Part shown: positions 10,397 to 19,538 of the stretch, in pieces
How the letters are laid out: the number at the start of each line of letters is the position of its first letter
Position numbering within the stretch: the stretch's first letter is position 1
NCBI RefSeq assembly: GCF_007827595.1
Contig: NZ_VISR01000008.1
Span: forward strand, 62,001 to 126,000
Source: Streptomyces sp. BK340
GTDB lineage: Bacteria; Actinomycetota; Actinomycetes; Streptomycetales; Streptomycetaceae
Length of the DNA: 64,000 nucleotides
Direction of reading: 5' to 3'
The notes under the pieces: model-generated
Told to the model about the DNA's origin: nothing
Databases searched by the model: none
Seen by the model: the letters and a program-made list of their open reading frames with translations, nothing else
Made by a program: the position numbers and the translations under genes

Positions 10397-11287
10397 TCAG
10401 ACCTGGGCGCCGGACAGGCGCTCCACGGCCCGCAGCAGGGCCGAGTGGTCCAGGCCGCCGTCGCCCTGGGCGCGCAGCGAGGCGACCAGCTGGGCGACCA
10501 CGGCACCGACCGGAAGGGCGGCGCCGACGTTGCGGGCGGCGTCGGTGACGATGCCCATGTCCTTGTGGTGCAGGTCGATGCGGAAGCCCGGCTTGAAGTC
10601 GCGGCTCAGGAAGTTGTCCTTCTTGCGCGTCAGCACGGTCGAGCCCGCGAGGCCGCCGTTGAGGACGTCCAGCGCGGCCTGCAGGTCCACGCCGGACTTC
10701 TCCAGGAAGACCACGGCCTCGGCGCAGGCCTGGATGTTCACGGCCACGATCAGCTGGTTGGCGGCCTTCACGGTCTGGCCGGAGCCGTGCGGGCCGCACA
10801 GCACGATGGTCCTGCCCAGCGCGTCGAAGATCGGCTTGGCCTGGTCGAAGTCGGCCTGCTCGCCGCCGACCATGATCGACAGTACGGCCTCCACGGCACC
10901 GGCCTCACCGCCGGAGACGGGGGCGTCGAGGACCCGGATGCCCTTGTCCTTGGCGTTCTTCGCGAGGTCCACCGAGGTCTGCGGGGTGATCGAGGACATG
11001 TCGATCAGCAGGGCGCCCTGCTTGGCGTTCTCCAGGATGCCGTCGGGGCCGTAGGAGATGGCCTCGACGTGCGGAGAGGCGGGCACCATCGTGATCACCA
11101 CGTCGGCGTCGCGCACGGCCTCGGCGATCGAGCCGGCCACGGTACCGCCGGCGGCGGCCAGGCGGTCCAGCTTGTCCTGCTCCAGGGTGAAGCCGGTGAC
11201 GTCGTAACCCGCCTTGATCAGGTTCTCGGACATGGGCGAGCCCATGATGCCGAGGCCGATCCAGGCGATCTTGGGAAGGTTGCTCAT
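10397..11287 (-). CDS. glxR: 2-hydroxy-3-oxopropionate (tartronate semialdehyde) reductase
   Basis: A 296-residue member of the beta-hydroxyacid dehydrogenase family. It reduces tartronate semialdehyde, the Gcl product, to D-glycerate with NAD(P)H. The Rossmann motif GLGIMGSPMSENL is at residues 10-22, the substrate-binding DAPVSGGEAGA at about 121-131, and the catalytic lysine in GSGQTVKAANQ near 170. It starts at ATG 11287; the open frame extends further upstream but that part lacks homology and overlaps hyi. It lies 44 bases after hyi and should be co-transcribed from the hyi promoter. Confidence 0.93.
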   Translation of the reverse strand: MSNLPKIAWIGLGIMGSPMSENLIKAGYDVTGFTLEQDKLDRLAAAGGTVAGSIAEAVRDADVVITMVPASPHVEAISYGPDGILENAKQGALLIDMSSITPQTSVDLAKNAKDKGIRVLDAPVSGGEAGAVEAVLSIMVGGEQADFDQAKPIFDALGRTIVLCGPHGSGQTVKAANQLIVAVNIQACAEAVVFLEKSGVDLQAALDVLNGGLAGSTVLTRKKDNFLSRDFKPGFRIDLHHKDMGIVTDAARNVGAALPVGAVVAQLVASLRAQGDGGLDHSALLRAVERLSGAQV

Positions 11288-11331
11288 GATTGGGGGTGCC
11301 TCTCTCAACTGCCTTGCAAAGTCAGGGGGGT

Positions 11332-12180
11332 TCAGCGCGCTGCGCGCGGGAGCCACTCGAAGGCCTTGGCGCTCGGGCGGTCGCCGGCCTTGTACTCCAG
11401 GCCGACCCAGCCGCCGTAACCGGCCTTCCTCAGCCGGCCGAGCAGCTCCTCCAGCGGGAGTGAACCCGTCCCGGGGGCGCCGCGGCCCGGGTTGTCGGCG
11501 ATCTGGACGTGGCCGGTCTTCGCCGTGTACCGCTCGATGACCGAGGGCAGGTCCTCGCCGTTCATGGACAGGTGGTAGAGGTCCATCAGGAACTTCGCGT
11601 TCCCGAGGCCCGTCGCCGCGTTGACCTTGTCCACGACCTCGATCGCGGCCGGCGCCGACACCAGCGGGTACAGCGGCGACTCGGGCTGGTTCAGCGCCTC
11701 GACCAGCAGGATCGCGCCGATCCGGTCGGCGGCCCGGGCCGCGAGGGCGAGGTTCTCCAGGGCGAGCGCGTCCTGCTCGGCCGGATCCACGCCCTCGACC
11801 CGGTTGCCGTACAGCGCGTTGAGCGCCCCGCAGCCGAGGGAGGCCGCGAAGTCCGCCGCCACGTCGATGTTGGCGCGGAACTTCTCCGACTCCTCGCCCG
11901 GGATCGACAGGGCGCCGCGGTCCGGGCCCGGCAGCTGTCCGGCGTAGAAGTTCAGCCCCGTGAGCTGGACGCCCGCGTCCTCGATCGCCTTCTTCAGGGC
12001 GTCGAGCTCGGACTGCTCGGGGGTGGGGGAGTCGACCCAGGGCCACCACAGCTCGACCGCCGTGAAGCCCGCCGCGGCGGCGGCCGCGGGGCGCTCCAGG
12101 AGCGGGAGTTCCGTGAAGAGGATCGACAGGTTGACGTTGAAGCGCTGGTCTGCGGCTGTGTTCGATCCAAAAACCGGCAT
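11332..12180 (-). CDS. hyi: Hydroxypyruvate isomerase
   Basis: A 282-residue TIM-barrel enzyme of the AP-endonuclease-2-like isomerase fold, interconverting hydroxypyruvate and tartronate semialdehyde. Family features include FNVNLSILFTELPLLERPAAAAAAGFTAVE at the N-terminus, the metal-ligand glutamate in LLVEALN, FLMDLYHLS and HVQIADNPGRGAPGTG. First gene of the hyi-glxR operon. The leader contains the same 15-bp palindrome as gcl, so the two transcripts are probably one regulon. The family name is firm; the physiological direction is inferred from context. Confidence 0.9.
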   Translation of the reverse strand: MPVFGSNTAADQRFNVNLSILFTELPLLERPAAAAAAGFTAVELWWPWVDSPTPEQSELDALKKAIEDAGVQLTGLNFYAGQLPGPDRGALSIPGEESEKFRANIDVAADFAASLGCGALNALYGNRVEGVDPAEQDALALENLALAARAADRIGAILLVEALNQPESPLYPLVSAPAAIEVVDKVNAATGLGNAKFLMDLYHLSMNGEDLPSVIERYTAKTGHVQIADNPGRGAPGTGSLPLEELLGRLRKAGYGGWVGLEYKAGDRPSAKAFEWLPRAAR

Positions 12181-12207
12181 TCGGGCCGCGCTCCCTTCCG
12201 TTAGGAA

Positions 12208-12272
12208 TTCCGTATTGCGGAAGTTCGTTTCTGCTTAATGGAAGATTGCCTGTGGCGGGGGGTAACTGTCAA
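12208..12272 (-). promoter_or_regulatory. hyi promoter and glyoxylate-regulon operator
   Basis: Read leftward: -35 TTGACA (12272-12267), 18 bases, -10 CAATCT (12248-12243), then the palindrome TTCCGCAATACGGAA at 12222-12208, about 15-20 bases past the predicted start. Sequence and placement match the gcl operator. Confidence 0.65.
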
Positions 12273-12286
12273 GAGCGGGCACGAAA

Positions 12287-12319
12287 AAGTGCCCCCGCGC
12301 GGGCTGCGCGGGGGCACTT
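12287..12319 (-). terminator. Terminator of the mce operon
   Basis: A perfect 14-bp stem (AAGTGCCCCCGCGC and its complement) with a five-base loop. Read leftward it ends in a run of T, so it looks rho-independent. It sits 11 bases after the last mce-associated gene. Confidence 0.8.
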
Positions 12320-12330
12320 GCTGTGCCTGG

Positions 12331-13095
12331 TCAGAGGGCGTCGACGGCACTCACCTTCCAGCCGTCGGCGGTGCGGGCGAGCGTCATCCGTACGCGGTTG
12401 AGGTCCAGGCGGGCGCCCGACACCTGGGTGCTCTGCGTGATCTGGTTGACGAAGAGCAGCACGACCGCCCTGTCCGGTGCGGCGGACACGACGGAGACCG
12501 CCGGGGCGCCGCCGTCCGTGGGCGCCGCCACCGTCGCCTTCACCACGCCGTGGTACTTCTTCGCGGTCGGCCCGACCACCGTCTTCGTGGTCCTGCCGTA
12601 CTGGTCGCGGAACGCGCCGGTCAGCAGGGCACGTGCGCGGGCGAAGTCGCGGTCCAGGTGGCGGTAGTCGTACGACAGCACGACCGGGGCGGCCTTCCGG
12701 GCGGCGGCGAGGGCCTCGGTGCGGGCCTTTGCCGTCTGCTGTCCCTGCCGGTACTGCCACCCGAGGACGGCGGCCGCGGCCAGGGCCGCCACGAGCGCGA
12801 GGCAGAGTGCCGCGGTGAGCACCCTCGGGAGGCGGGGCGGGGGCGCGGGCGCGCTCTCCTGCTCGTCGGTCTCCTGCTCGTCGGTCTCCGGCGTCGGCTG
12901 CGGCTCCGGCGGGTCGTCCCAGCCGCACGGGGGCTCGATGAGCACGGTGCGTCCCGTGAGCCGGTCCTCGACCCGCTGGGTGGTCTCGTCCTGCTCCGGC
13001 CGCCTGGCGCGCTTGGCCGCCGCGCGGGCGGCCGCGGTCAGGGTGCGCCGGGCCGGGGAACCGGTGCCGCGGGTTCGGGTGGTCGGGTTCGCCAC
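12331..13095 (-). CDS. Mce-associated membrane protein (second)
   Basis: About 254 residues from the preferred GTG 13095, which has GAGGAGA upstream; an ATG at 13122 gives a nine-residue longer form. A basic N-terminus and an acidic linker (TDEQETDEQE) precede one membrane segment (VLTAALCLALVAALAAAAVLGW). The outer domain has SYDYRHLDRDFARARALLTGAFRDQY, the hallmark of actinobacterial Mce-associated (Mam) proteins. It follows the first Mam gene by 31 bases and ends the operon. Mam proteins are thought to stabilise Mce complexes. Confidence 0.82.
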   Translation of the reverse strand: MANPTTRTRGTGSPARRTLTAAARAAAKRARRPEQDETTQRVEDRLTGRTVLIEPPCGWDDPPEPQPTPETDEQETDEQESAPAPPPRLPRVLTAALCLALVAALAAAAVLGWQYRQGQQTAKARTEALAAARKAAPVVLSYDYRHLDRDFARARALLTGAFRDQYGRTTKTVVGPTAKKYHGVVKATVAAPTDGGAPAVSVVSAAPDRAVVLLFVNQITQSTQVSGARLDLNRVRMTLARTADGWKVSAVDAL

Positions 13096-13126
13096 GCTGT
13101 CTCTCCTCACTGCAGGCCTCATCGGC

Positions 13127-13633
13127 TCAGCCCACGAACTCGACGTCGGAGGTCAGCCAGCGGCCGGCCACGCGCACCAGGTCGAGCTGGAGCCGGTAGG
13201 TGCGCGCCTGTCCCTCGGGCGCGGCGGTGTTGGTCACCTTGCTGTCGGCCACCACCAGGACCCGGGCCGAGCGCTCGTCGGACCGCACGACGCCCGCTTC
13301 CAGGACCTGCCCCTCGGACACCGACTTGTTCTGGGCGACGAGCTTCGTCAACTGGGCGGTCTGTGCGGTGAACTGCTTCTTGAAGTCGCCGGTGGCGCCC
13401 TTGAGCACGTTGCCGCTGTCCCGGCCGTAGTGCCGGTAGTCCAGCGAGGTGAAGTTCAGCGCCGACTGGCGGGCCGCCGCCAGCACGTCCTGGCGGCGTT
13501 GGTCCGCCGCGCGCTGGTCGGCCAGCCGCAGCCCCAGCCAGACGGACAGTGCGGTCGCCAGGACGGTCGCGGCGACGAGACCCACCCCCAGCGCCCTCAT
13601 GCGCCTGATGCCATCGGTCCAACGAGCAGCCAT
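13127..13633 (-). CDS. Mce-associated membrane protein (first)
   Basis: 168 residues from ATG 13633 (AAAGGAG at good spacing). One N-terminal membrane segment (ALGVGLVAATVLATALSVWLGL), then the Mam signature FTSLDYRHYGRDSGNVLKGATGDFKKQF and a small beta-rich domain ending RWLTSDVEFVG. The 5' end overlaps the end of mceF by 37 bases. A paralogue of the next gene, sharing the YDYRH/LDYRH core. Confidence 0.85.
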   Translation of the reverse strand: MAARWTDGIRRMRALGVGLVAATVLATALSVWLGLRLADQRAADQRRQDVLAAARQSALNFTSLDYRHYGRDSGNVLKGATGDFKKQFTAQTAQLTKLVAQNKSVSEGQVLEAGVVRSDERSARVLVVADSKVTNTAAPEGQARTYRLQLDLVRVAGRWLTSDVEFVG

Positions 13634-14880
13634 TGCCACGACTCCTTTCCGAACACGGTCTGTTCGCCGCCCGTCGAGCCGATGTCGACGGGCGTTCCGT
13701 CCGGGCCGGCGGCGGTGCCGGTCTCCGGGTCGTACGGGGTGACGTACGCGGTCCGGTCGGCGCCGTACGTATCGGCCGAAGCGCCGGGGGCGTTCTGCGC
13801 GCCGCGCACCGAGGTCTTGCCGCCGCGCGGTGCCGTGCAGTGCGCGCCGGTGTTCGCCGGGCGCGTGCCGGTGTCGGCGGGGTCGCGTCGCCGCGTGCCG
13901 TAGCCCTGGGTGCACGGCGGCGGGTCGTCGGCATTGAGGACCAGCCCGAAGTGGGTGGTGCCGTCGCCGGGGACGACGGTGTAGCTGCCCGCGACGGTGA
14001 GCGGGAGGGTGACCAGGGCCTGCTCCACGCCGGGCAGCCGCGCCACGGTGACCTGGCCGCCGCTGATGAGGTTGGCCAGCAGGACCGACAGGTCGGGCCC
14101 CGTGGACCTCAGCAGCGAGTTGACCTCCTGTGCGGCGGGCGCCGTGTTGCCGATCAGCCTGCGCAGGTCCCCGTCGCTCGACTTCAGCTGCGCGGTCAAC
14201 GTGGCCAGATCGCGGGAGAACGACTTGATCGCCGAGCCCTGGTCGGCCTGCGTCTTGAGCACCTTCCGTGAGTCCTCGATCAGCGAGACCGTCTCCGGGA
14301 GCGACTCGGACGCCGACTCGACCAGATCGTTGCCGGAGTCCACCAGGCGGCTCAGGTTCGGTCCGGTGCCGGCGAAGGCCTTCCCCAGCTCGTCGACGGT
14401 GGTGCGCAGATCGCCCTTGCCGACGGAGTTGACCAGCCGGTCGAGGCTGAGGACGAGGTCGGTGACCGGCAGCGGGGTCCGGGTGCGGCTGCGCGGGATC
14501 GGGCTGCCGTCCATCAGGTACGGGCCGCCCGAGCGGCGCGGCTGGAGATCGACGTACTGCTCACCCACCGCCGAGCGGTTGGCGGCCACCGCCAGCGTGT
14601 CGGCCGGGATCCGCGGCGCGCCGTCCTCGATCTTCAGGGCCACCGAGACCCCGGAACCGGTCAGCTTCAGTTCTCCCACCCGGCCCACCGGCACCCCCCG
14701 GTAGGTGACCTCGGAGCCGGGGAAGACGCCCCCGGACTCGGCGAAGTCGGCGTGCACGGTGTAGCCGCGGTCCAGGACGTCGTCCACCAGGCCCGTGTAC
14801 TCGGCGCCGACGTACGACACCCCGACGGCGGTGACGGTCGCGAAGGCGAGCAGCTGGGCCCTGACCGTACGTGTGATCAC
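13597..14880 (-). CDS. mceF: MCE-family protein, MceF position
   Basis: 427 residues. Starts at GTG 14880 overlapping the mceE stop (GTGA). An N-terminal anchor (VRAQLLAFATVTAVGVSYVG) is followed by the MlaD/MCE beta-barrel domain (YTVHADFAESGGVFPGSEVTYRGVPVGRVGELKL, about 45-80) and a long helical region that builds the periplasm-spanning tunnel in characterised Mce complexes. The C-terminal 90 residues are low-complexity, typical of MceF. Sixth subunit of the lipid/sterol importer. Confidence 0.88.
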   Translation of the reverse strand: MITRTVRAQLLAFATVTAVGVSYVGAEYTGLVDDVLDRGYTVHADFAESGGVFPGSEVTYRGVPVGRVGELKLTGSGVSVALKIEDGAPRIPADTLAVAANRSAVGEQYVDLQPRRSGGPYLMDGSPIPRSRTRTPLPVTDLVLSLDRLVNSVGKGDLRTTVDELGKAFAGTGPNLSRLVDSGNDLVESASESLPETVSLIEDSRKVLKTQADQGSAIKSFSRDLATLTAQLKSSDGDLRRLIGNTAPAAQEVNSLLRSTGPDLSVLLANLISGGQVTVARLPGVEQALVTLPLTVAGSYTVVPGDGTTHFGLVLNADDPPPCTQGYGTRRRDPADTGTRPANTGAHCTAPRGGKTSVRGAQNAPGASADTYGADRTAYVTPYDPETGTAAGPDGTPVDIGSTGGEQTVFGKESWQWLLVGPMASGA

Positions 14881-16142
14881 GGCAGTATCCCCTTCAACAT
14901 GAGCTCGGCGAGGCCGAGGTCGATCCCCTGCGGGAGGCGGTGCGAGCCGTCCTCGGTGCCGTAGGCCGCGGTGCACACCGGCGGGCACAGCAAGGTGCTG
15001 CCGTCGGAGGGCGTCGAGGGGACGGCGGGCACCGACGGGGTGGCCGGCAGGGACGGGGTGGACGGGAGGGGCGTGGGAGTGGGGACGCTCGGAAGGTCCG
15101 GGATCCCGGGCGCCGGGGTGCTCCTGCCCTTGCCCGGTTTGTCGGTGACGTTGCCGTACATGCCCGCCAGGTCCAGGTCGGCGGTGATCTTCAGGTTGAC
15201 GTAGTCGCCCTTGACTGCGTCCACCACGTTGCGCGGGAACGGATAAGTGGTGAGCAGCTCAAGGGAGTTGGGCAGGTCGTCGCCCGCCTTGTTCAGCTGC
15301 TGCAGGATGGGCCGCAGCTTCCTGAGGTTGGCGACGGTGTCGTCCCGCGAGGCGTTGACGACCCTGGTGCCGGTCTTTCCGAGCCTGGACAGGCCGGTGA
15401 GCATCTTCGTCAGGTCCCGGCGCTGGTCGGCGAGGACCTTCAGGGCGGGCGGCATGGTGTCGACGGCCTCGGCGATCGTCTTCTTCTCCCTCTTCAGCCG
15501 CTCGGCCAGCCGGTCGACGCCCTTGAGCGCGCGGACGATGTCGGCCCGCTGGTCGTCGAGGCCGCCGAGGAACGTGTCGAGCTCCTTGAGCAGGGACCTG
15601 ACCCGGTCCTCGCGACCGTTCAGGGCCTTGTTCAGCTCGACGGTGATCGTCTTGAGCTCGGCCACCCCGCCGCCGTTCAGCAGCGCGGACAGGGCGGACA
15701 GCACCTCCTCGACGTCCGGGTTGCGGCCGCTGCGGGACAGCGGGATGCGGTCGCCGTCGCGGAGCCGGCCGACCGGCGTGGTGCCGGCCGGGGCGGACAG
15801 CGCCACGTACTTCTCGCCGAGCATGCTGGTCTGCCGCAGCTCGGCGACCGCGTTGCCGGGAAGCTTCACCGAGTCGGCGATCCGCAGCCGCACGCGCGCG
15901 TGCCAGCCGTCCAGTTCCACCTTCTCGACCCCGCCCACGGTGACGTTGTCGACCTTGACCGCAGACTGCGGCACCAGATCCATGACGTCCCTGAAGTCGA
16001 CGGTGACGTGGTATGCGTGGCCGTCCGCGGCGGCGCCTCCGGGGAGCGGGACGTCGTACCAGCCGTTGAACTCGCAGCCGGTCAGCAGCAGCGAACCGAC
16101 CGCCGTCCAGGCGGCCATCCGGCCCTTGCGCAGCGCACTCAT
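14877..16142 (-). CDS. mceE: MCE-family lipoprotein, MceE position
   Basis: 421 residues. The signal peptide ends in lipobox LLTGC, which identifies the lipoprotein subunit (LprK-like) usually in the fifth position. The MCE domain follows (YHVTVDFRDVMDLVPQSAVKVDNVTVGGVEKVEL), then a coiled helical part and a proline/serine/threonine-rich tail near residues 345-385. The ATG start overlaps the mceD stop (ATGA) and the stop overlaps mceF. Confidence 0.9.
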   Translation of the reverse strand: MSALRKGRMAAWTAVGSLLLTGCEFNGWYDVPLPGGAAADGHAYHVTVDFRDVMDLVPQSAVKVDNVTVGGVEKVELDGWHARVRLRIADSVKLPGNAVAELRQTSMLGEKYVALSAPAGTTPVGRLRDGDRIPLSRSGRNPDVEEVLSALSALLNGGGVAELKTITVELNKALNGREDRVRSLLKELDTFLGGLDDQRADIVRALKGVDRLAERLKREKKTIAEAVDTMPPALKVLADQRRDLTKMLTGLSRLGKTGTRVVNASRDDTVANLRKLRPILQQLNKAGDDLPNSLELLTTYPFPRNVVDAVKGDYVNLKITADLDLAGMYGNVTDKPGKGRSTPAPGIPDLPSVPTPTPLPSTPSLPATPSVPAVPSTPSDGSTLLCPPVCTAAYGTEDGSHRLPQGIDLGLAELMLKGILP

Positions 16143-17257
16143 GCCCGGGCCCCCAGGATTCCGCCGAGGGTCTTGTCGACCGTGCCCGTGGCCGCCGGGG
16201 CCGTCGGCACCTTGGGCAGCGAGTCGAAGAGCTTCTTCAGCTCCGCGCAGTCGGGGCTCTTGCCACCCTCGTCCCCGGTCGTCCTCAGGAGCGAACAGAG
16301 CAGGGACGCCGGGTCCTGCGGTGTCTGCGCGTTGTTGCGGGTGTCGAGGGTGCCGGCGGCCGGGTTGTAGGCGTTCTGCAGGTTCGACAGGCCCGTGGGG
16401 GCGACGTCCAACAGCTCCTCCAGTGCGGCCCGTTGGGTGACGAGGACCTTGGTGACCTTGCTGAGCCCCCGCACGTCCGAGGTCAGTGCCTTCTTGTTGT
16501 GCTTCACGAAGTCGGACACGTCACCGAGGGCCGCGCCGAGGTTCTGCAGTGCCGCCGCGAGGTCCCCCCGCTCCCCGGCCAGCTGCGCGGCCACCTCGGC
16601 CAGACTGGTGTTGAACGACCGCACACTCTTGTCGTCCGCCGCCAGCGCGGCCGTGAACACCTGGAGGTTGCGCACGGTGCCGAACAGGTCACCGCGGCCG
16701 TCGGACAGCGTGGTGACCGCCCGCGAGAGGTCCTCGACCGTCTGGTTGAGGTTCTCGCCCTGGCCCTGGAGGTTGTCCGCGCTCACCCCGAGCAGCCGCG
16801 ACAGCGACCCCTTCTTGTTGGCGCCGTTCGGGCCGAGCGCCTCTGCGGTGGTGTGGAGGCTGTCGAAGATCCGGTCCAGCTCGACGGGGACGGCCGTACG
16901 GGACTCGGGGATGACGTCGCCGTCCCGCAGTACCGGGCCCTTCCGGTACACCGGCAGCAGCTGTACATAACGGTCGCTGACCACCGAGGAGTTGACGATG
17001 GCGGCCTGCGCGTCCGCCGGGACCCTGCGCCCCTGGTCGTACTCCAGCTCCACCCGCACCCGGCCGCCCTCCGGCGTGATCCGCTTGACCTCGCCGATGC
17101 GGACGCCGAGCACGCGGACGTCGGAACCGGGGTAGATACCGACGGTGCGCGGGAAGTACGCCGTGACGCGGACGGGATCGGGGTGTGGCCAAAGGAGGAC
17201 GGCGAGTGTCACGAGGACCGCGAGCGCGGTGAACAGCGCCAGGAGTCTGCGGGTCAT
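16139..17257 (-). CDS. mceD: MCE-family protein, MceD position
   Basis: 372 residues. N-terminal anchor (LLALFTALAVLVTLAVLL), MCE domain VTAYFPRTVGIYPGSDVRVLGVRIGEVKRI (about 31-60), then about 200 residues of heptad-like helix. Overlaps both neighbours by four bases, so it is translationally coupled in the mce operon. Confidence 0.9.
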   Translation of the reverse strand: MTRRLLALFTALAVLVTLAVLLWPHPDPVRVTAYFPRTVGIYPGSDVRVLGVRIGEVKRITPEGGRVRVELEYDQGRRVPADAQAAIVNSSVVSDRYVQLLPVYRKGPVLRDGDVIPESRTAVPVELDRIFDSLHTTAEALGPNGANKKGSLSRLLGVSADNLQGQGENLNQTVEDLSRAVTTLSDGRGDLFGTVRNLQVFTAALAADDKSVRSFNTSLAEVAAQLAGERGDLAAALQNLGAALGDVSDFVKHNKKALTSDVRGLSKVTKVLVTQRAALEELLDVAPTGLSNLQNAYNPAAGTLDTRNNAQTPQDPASLLCSLLRTTGDEGGKSPDCAELKKLFDSLPKVPTAPAATGTVDKTLGGILGARA

Positions 17258-18501
17258 CGGGTGCCTCCCGTCCGTGGCGTGACCGGGGCGACGACCAGGT
17301 TCTGGACGTACGAGTCGAACCAGCGGCCGTTGCCCAGGGTGTTGGTGAAGAGCCGCACGTAGGGCGCGAGCAGCCGGACGCTCCGGTCGAGGCTCGCCTG
17401 GTTGCGTTCGAGCATCTTCACGAAGGTGTTGAGGTTCTTGAGGGCCGGACCGATCTCCTTCCGGTTGTCCTCGACCAGGCCGGAGAGTTCGATGCCGAGC
17501 AGGGCGCTGCTCTTGAGGAGGTTGTGGATCGCCGTGCGCCGCTTGCTGATCTCCTTGAACAGCGCGTTCCCGTCCGTCACCAGCGCGGAGAAGTCCTTCG
17601 TACGGCCGGCGAGCACCTTGGTGACTCCGTTCGCGTGGTCGAGGAGCTCGCGCAGCGCCTTGTCACGGGATGCGACGGTCCTGGAGATCCTCGACAGTCC
17701 CTTGATCGACGCACGCACCTCCTCGGGCGAGTCCTGGAAGGTGACGGAGATCGTGTCCAGCGCCTTGGCGAGGCGGGCTGTGTCGACCTCCTCGGTGGTG
17801 GTCGTGAGATCGCTGAAGGCCTGGACGACGTCGTACGCCGACACGGTCCGCCGGAGCGGAATCTCACTACCGGGCTTCAACCGGCCGGGCCCCTTCGGAT
17901 ACAGGGCCAGGTACTTCGCGCCGAGGATGGTCCTGACCCGGATCGACGCGCCGGTGTCGGTGCCGAACGCCGGGTCGCCCTTGACCTTGAAGGTCACCTC
18001 GACGTGGTCGCCGGCCAGGTCGACGTCCTCGACCTTGCCGACCTTGACCCCGGCGATCCGCACCTCGTCGCCCGGCTTGAGCCCGCCCGCCTCCGAGAAG
18101 TCCGCGCTGTACGTGTCGCCGCCGCCGATCAGCGGCAGGCTGTCGGCGTTGAACGCGGCGACGGTCAGCAGCGCGAGGACGGTGAGGCCGACGGCGCCCA
18201 CGACGACGGGGTTTCGCTCACGGAACGGCTTCACACGCGGCCGCTTCAGCCGGATCCGCGGCAGCTTCGGCGGCAGGACGCGGACCTTTACGAGGGGTTC
18301 GGGTCGGCGGGGCCTGCGCTTGGGCAGCTTCGGCAGCTTCGGGAGTTTCGGCGGCAGGACGCGGACCTTCACGAGGGGTTCGGGTCGGCGGAGCCTGCGC
18401 TTGGGCAGCTTCGGCAGCTTCGGGAGTTTCGGCGGCAGGACGCGGACCTTCACCAGGGGCTCGGGTCGGCGGCGACGGCGCCGCGCGATGCGCAGGCTCA
18501 T
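17254..18501 (-). CDS. mceC: MCE-family protein, MceC position, with repeated basic N-terminal extension
   Basis: 415 residues from ATG 18501, which overlaps the mceB stop. Unlike normal MceC, the first about 95 residues are a cytoplasmic extension of arginine/lysine/proline repeats (RRPEPLVKVRVLPPKLP, three copies, period 27 residues) before the membrane segment NPVVVGAVGLTVLALLTVAAF. The MCE domain (YSADFSEAGGLKPGDEVRIAGVKVGKVEDV) and long helices follow normally. The charged extension could contact the inner face of the membrane, the ATPase or nucleic acid; this is speculation. Confidence 0.88.
   Translation of the reverse strand: MSLRIARRRRRRPEPLVKVRVLPPKLPKLPKLPKRRLRRPEPLVKVRVLPPKLPKLPKLPKRRPRRPEPLVKVRVLPPKLPRIRLKRPRVKPFRERNPVVVGAVGLTVLALLTVAAFNADSLPLIGGGDTYSADFSEAGGLKPGDEVRIAGVKVGKVEDVDLAGDHVEVTFKVKGDPAFGTDTGASIRVRTILGAKYLALYPKGPGRLKPGSEIPLRRTVSAYDVVQAFSDLTTTTEEVDTARLAKALDTISVTFQDSPEEVRASIKGLSRISRTVASRDKALRELLDHANGVTKVLAGRTKDFSALVTDGNALFKEISKRRTAIHNLLKSSALLGIELSGLVEDNRKEIGPALKNLNTFVKMLERNQASLDRSVRLLAPYVRLFTNTLGNGRWFDSYVQNLVVAPVTPRTGGTR
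18253..18471 (-). repeat. 81-bp tandem repeat inside mceC (2.7 copies)
   Basis: The block CGGCAGGACGCGGACCTT recurs at 18271, 18352 and 18433, an exact 81-bp period that keeps frame (27 codons). The copies differ at a few bases, so the array is somewhat aged. It encodes the Arg/Lys/Pro repeats of the MceC N-terminus. Confidence 0.9.
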
Positions 18502-19538
18502 CCTCCGCACCTCGCCCGTGCCACGTGCAGCTCCGGAGTGAGCACCTGCTTCGTCTTCGGCAGCACGATCCGGCCGTCGAAGTCGCAGAGGTAGAAGTTG
18601 AACCACGAGCCGTAGGACGCTGTCCCGGTCAGCTCGTCGAGCTTGTTCGGCAGCCGCTTCAGCACGCCCTCCACGGTCTTCTCGTTGTCGTTCAGTGTTC
18701 CGGTCAGGTCGGTCAGCCCGGCGATGTCGTCCTTCAGCGGCGGGCGTGTGTCCTTCAGCAGCCCGGAGGTGGCGTCGGCGAGGGCGCCGATGTTCACCAG
18801 GGAGTCCCCGATGGGCTTGCGGTCGGCGGACAGCCCGGAGATGACCCGCCGCAACTGCTTGAGCAGCCCGGAGAAGCGGGCGCCCCGCTTGTCGAGCGTC
18901 CCCAGCACGGTGTTGAGGTTGTCGATCACCGAGCCGATCAGCTGGTCGCGGTCGGCGAGGGTCGTGGTGAGCGAGGCCGTGTGCGCGAGCAGGCTGTTGA
19001 CCGTGCCGCCCTCGCCCTGCAGGGTCTGGATGATCTCGGTGGCCAGCTGGTTGACGTCGTTCGGGCTGAGCGCTGCGAACAGCGGCTTGAAGCCGTTCAG
19101 CAGCGCGTTGAGGTCGAGCGCGGGCTGGGTCCGGGACAGCGGGATGGTGCCGCCCGGCCGCAGCCGGAGGGTGGCGTCGCCCACGCCCTCGGTCAGCGCG
19201 ATGTACCGCTGCCCGACCAGGTTCCGGTAGCGGACGACGGCACGGGTTCCGGCCGGCAGCGGGCGGTCCGCGGCGACGGTGAAGGTGACCTCGGCCAGCG
19301 TCCGGTCCTTGATCCGGATGCCCTCGACCTCCCCGACCCGCACCCCGGCCACCCGGATGTCGTCGCCGGTCTCCAGCCCTGTGACGTCGCTGAAGACCGC
19401 GTGATACGTGTCCTTCGGAGTGAAGGAGACGTTGACGATGGTCGCGGCCAGCAGGGCCGTCGCCGCGATCGTGACCAGCGCGAAGAGGCTGAACTTGATG
19501 ACCGGGGCGGCGGTCTGCCGGGCTCCTGTGGTCCTCAT
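18498..19538 (-). CDS. mceB: MCE-family protein, MceB position
   Basis: 346 residues. One N-terminal membrane segment (FSLFALVTIAATALLAATIV), MCE domain (YHAVFSDVTGLETGDDIRVAGVRVGEVEGI, about 44-73), helical region and a short C-terminus with two cysteines (YLCDFDG, RARCGG), as in many MceB proteins. Coupled to mceA and mceC by four-base overlaps. Confidence 0.9.
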   Translation of the reverse strand: MRTTGARQTAAPVIKFSLFALVTIAATALLAATIVNVSFTPKDTYHAVFSDVTGLETGDDIRVAGVRVGEVEGIRIKDRTLAEVTFTVAADRPLPAGTRAVVRYRNLVGQRYIALTEGVGDATLRLRPGGTIPLSRTQPALDLNALLNGFKPLFAALSPNDVNQLATEIIQTLQGEGGTVNSLLAHTASLTTTLADRDQLIGSVIDNLNTVLGTLDKRGARFSGLLKQLRRVISGLSADRKPIGDSLVNIGALADATSGLLKDTRPPLKDDIAGLTDLTGTLNDNEKTVEGVLKRLPNKLDELTGTASYGSWFNFYLCDFDGRIVLPKTKQVLTPELHVARARCGG

